DNA from: Candidatus Gastranaerophilales bacterium
Lineage (GTDB): Bacteria > Cyanobacteriota > Vampirovibrionia > Gastranaerophilales > Gastranaerophilaceae
Direction: 5' to 3'
Assembly: GCA_900552525.1 (NCBI GenBank)
Contig: UNSK01000020.1
Location: 1-33,995, forward strand
DNA length: 33,995 nt
Of the stretch, positions 32,079 through 33,995 are shown one piece after another. The notes beneath the pieces were generated by a model that worked only from the letters and a program-made list of their open reading frames with translations, searched no databases and was not told where the DNA came from. The position numbers and the translations under genes were made by a program. Position 1 is the stretch's first letter, and the number at the start of each line of letters is the position of its first letter.

Positions 32079-33493
32079 TGTCAAATGCTTCACATATAGT
32101 TGCTTATGAAAATGTGCCTGAACCATATTTGACTTTTTGTCCAGAACGAGATGATTGTATAAATATTCACCCACTAAAAGGATTGGTTCAGTATGGCCCT
32201 TATAATCAAAAGCTTATAGGTAATGCGTTTTCTAATATTAGAGTTGCTTCAATTGGACCAATTGGTTCTCAAAAAATTATTGCTAATTTAATAAATCAAT
32301 TAAAAACGAAACAGGTACCACAGGAGCGAAAATCATATCTAATTGATTTTCCAGGCTTTGAACAAGTATTTAAAAAAAATATTTCAATAAATGAAAATAT
32401 AAACATTGAAATTACAGAAGAGGAAGAAAGAACATTCCTGAATTCATCTAAGCCATATCAAAATTTGGCAAAGCTTCTTGCTCAATTAATTAGAAAAATT
32501 GCAACGAATAAATATGATTTTGAAATTTTATTTATTTATCTTCCAATCAAATGGGAACAAGCATTCGAATGTAAAGAAGATAATGAATTTGACTTACATG
32601 ACTATATAAAAGCACTTTGTGTTGGCTATGGTATTCCTACGCAGATTATTAGAGAAGATAAAGCTTTGCAATATCCGTGTCAATGCAGTGTTATGTGGCA
32701 TTTAGGGATTGCTGTATACAGTAAAATTACAGGTGTGTCATGGAAATTAGCTAATATGCCTACTGATACAGCTTATATTGGGATGAGTTATGCAATAAGA
32801 AATCAGAATGAGAAGTCTCGTTTTGTTACTTGTTGCAGTCAGGTATTTGATGCAGAAGGCTCTGGGCTTGAATTTGTCGCATATGACACTGATAATTATA
32901 AATTAGGCTTAAATGATAATCCATATTTAAGCAAAGATGAAATTCGAAGAGTTATGAGTAGATGTCTATCAATATATCAAGAACGTAATGCTGGAAAACC
33001 TCCTAAAAATATTGTTATACATAAATCAACTGAATTTAAAGAGGAGGAAATAGATGGTTGTTATGATGCATTACGAGTATGTAAAGATATTGAATTAGTT
33101 CAAATTCAACAAAATGTTTCTTGGAAAGGTATAAAAATTGAAGGACGGCAAAAAGTAGCAGGTTATCCTTGTAACCGAGGAACCATATTACGACTAGATA
33201 ATGACCTCCTTGTATGGACACAAGGAGATATAATTTTATCGAATGATGGTCGACATTTTTACAAAGAGGGTCGGGGAGTTCCTGCTCCTATATTATTAAA
33301 AAGGTATGCTGGTCACGGTTCTTTATATGAAAGCGCATATAGTATTTTAGGGCTAAGTAAGATGAATTGGAATAGTGACAGTTTATACGATAGACTTCCT
33401 GTTACATTAGAATTTGCCAAGAAATTAGCGCGAACAATAAAAAGAATGCCTAATTTAGAAGCTAAACCTTATCAATACCGCTTTTTTATGTAA
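32078..33493 (+). CDS. Short prokaryotic Argonaute (MID-PIWI) of the SPARSA system
   Basis: 471 aa, the usual length of short pAgos, with no PAZ or N domain. The MID domain (to about 215) ends with IPTQIIREDKALQYPC and CSVMWHLGIAVYSK, the guide 5'-end binding signature of this group. The PIWI domain starts with ANMPTDTAYIGMSYAI. The first catalytic Asp of slicing Argonautes is replaced here (S237 in YIGMSY), and the third position reads VIHKSTEF with no Asp. It should therefore bind guide and target but not cut, as known for short pAgos. The C-terminal segment ends YQYRFFM. It is translationally coupled to SIR2-APAZ. Confidence 0.93.
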   Translation: MSNASHIVAYENVPEPYLTFCPERDDCINIHPLKGLVQYGPYNQKLIGNAFSNIRVASIGPIGSQKIIANLINQLKTKQVPQERKSYLIDFPGFEQVFKKNISINENINIEITEEEERTFLNSSKPYQNLAKLLAQLIRKIATNKYDFEILFIYLPIKWEQAFECKEDNEFDLHDYIKALCVGYGIPTQIIREDKALQYPCQCSVMWHLGIAVYSKITGVSWKLANMPTDTAYIGMSYAIRNQNEKSRFVTCCSQVFDAEGSGLEFVAYDTDNYKLGLNDNPYLSKDEIRRVMSRCLSIYQERNAGKPPKNIVIHKSTEFKEEEIDGCYDALRVCKDIELVQIQQNVSWKGIKIEGRQKVAGYPCNRGTILRLDNDLLVWTQGDIILSNDGRHFYKEGRGVPAPILLKRYAGHGSLYESAYSILGLSKMNWNSDSLYDRLPVTLEFAKKLARTIKRMPNLEAKPYQYRFFM

Positions 33494-33567
33494 CAATATT
33501 AACAAAGTTTCTGTAGTGAGAAAAATCTCATCGCTAAAAATTTGTGTCCATGACCAAGAATGCTTAT

Positions 33568-33590
33568 CATACAGTGAGAGGGGCTGTATG
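33568..33590 (+). terminator. Possible terminator hairpin after the Argonaute gene
   Basis: CATACAG / CTGTATG arms with a nine-base loop, 75 bases after the stop. Only a short T-run (GCGTTTT) follows, so the terminator call is weak. Confidence 0.35.
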
Positions 33591-33632
33591 GGGTGCGTTT
33601 TAAAATAAAAAATCGCAGCTTAAAAATTTTAT

Positions 33633-33718
33633 GTAGCTCGTCGGCTCATAAGACGCTTTTTAGTTTTACTTCCTTGCTTGATATAATCAGTGTTATTGGT
33701 ATTTATAAAATACTTATT
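33633..33718 (+). repeat. Internal degenerate copy of the element left end
   Basis: It repeats 24738-24824, including the tRNA core with one G missing and then the integrase-side arm TACTTCCTTGCTTGATATAA. The rest of the tRNA 5' half is not recognisable in front of it. Its place, 330 bases before the intact tRNA, fits the left junction of a second, mostly deleted element. The segment 33719-33880 holds no supported gene. Confidence 0.85.
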
Positions 33719-33880
33719 ATAATATTCCTATTACTAAATACAAATTTCTTCACCGCCCTAAACTTTACTGCCGCAGTATTTAATAAAATTCATAAAAAAA
33801 ACTTCGCTCTGCACCGCTCCTACAAACATACCTATAATAATTGTAGGTATGAATAAAATTTACATAAAAATTCAAGGTAC

Positions 33881-33910
33881 TTGATTTTTAAAATTTACGG
33901 AGCATAATAT
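33881..33910 (+). promoter_or_regulatory. Probable promoter of the reconstituted tRNA-fMet
   Basis: TTGATT (33881-33886), 18 bases and TAATAT (33905-33910). The preceding ATTCAAGG and following TTTTT match the region in front of the left tRNA fragment, so the element appears to supply a promoter copy. Confidence 0.5.
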
Positions 33911-33912
33911 AG

Positions 33913-33936
33913 ATGTTGAGCCTATTTGCTCAACAT
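33913..33936 (+). other. Perfect hairpin in the tRNA-fMet leader
   Basis: ATGTTGAGC / GCTCAACAT, nine perfect pairs with a six-base loop, lies between the promoter and the tRNA 5' end. It has no T-run and is absent from the left copy. It may be a leader processing structure or a recombinase site. Confidence 0.5.
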
Positions 33937-33949
33937 GAAAATTAAATAA

Positions 33950-33995
<46 letters not shown>

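Noticed and set aside
33593..33856. 87-codon plus-strand ORF near the right end
   Set aside because: It spans the degenerate end repeat, and its sequence looks like translated non-coding AT-rich DNA.

Overview
This is a low-GC bacterial chromosome segment with standard stop-codon use and a Gram-negative-type outer-membrane protein (a TpsB/FhaC-like barrel). The overall style suggests a gut Gastranaerophilales (Melainabacteria/Vampirovibrionia) genome: AT-rich, short leaderless-looking paralogues with F-x-F N-termini, and an energy-converting hydrogenase-related complex. That placement is an inference, not a proof.

Layout. (1) 1-4150 is a small accessory region abutting the 3' end of tRNA-Ser(TGA). 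It holds an XRE regulator, a family-4 uracil-DNA glycosylase coupled to two secreted proteins of unknown function, and an overlapping pair made of a LuxR-type HTH protein and an unrecognised partner. (2) 4160-24552 is mostly core chromosome. It carries tRNA-Ser, ruvA, two tandem 5'-nucleotidase-like proteins, a minus-strand cluster (Gfo/Idh/MocA oxidoreductase, CDP-alcohol phosphatidyltransferase, trmL, nnrD), a six-gene Hyf-like membrane complex, a TpsB transporter, purA, an NfnA/SudB-like flavoprotein and a hypothetical gene. (3) 24719-33995 is an integrative element inserted in the initiator tRNA-fMet gene. Its left end is a 39-base fragment of the tRNA 5' half and its right end is the intact tRNA, cut by the window edge.

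The element encodes a tyrosine integrase next to its left end and a serine resolvase whose C-terminal helix-turn-helix is broken by a frameshift. It also has a four-gene unit (HhH-GPD/EndoIII-like glycosylase, 92-aa protein, secreted Cys-rich protein, membrane protein), an XRE regulator, and a SIR2-APAZ plus short Argonaute pair. That pair is the SPARSA type of anti-phage/anti-plasmid defence. A third, degenerate copy of the left end lies near the right end and points to tandem integration of two related elements.

How parts work together. The Hyf-like operon encodes a complete membrane arm plus electron-transfer subunits, but its large subunit lacks the Cys pairs that bind NiFe. It should therefore be an Ehr-type ion-translocating oxidoreductase rather than a hydrogenase. 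In the element, the SIR2-APAZ and Argonaute genes overlap by one base and sit behind their own extended -10 promoter. The element also brings its own promoter and 5' tRNA half, which would keep the essential initiator tRNA expressed after insertion.
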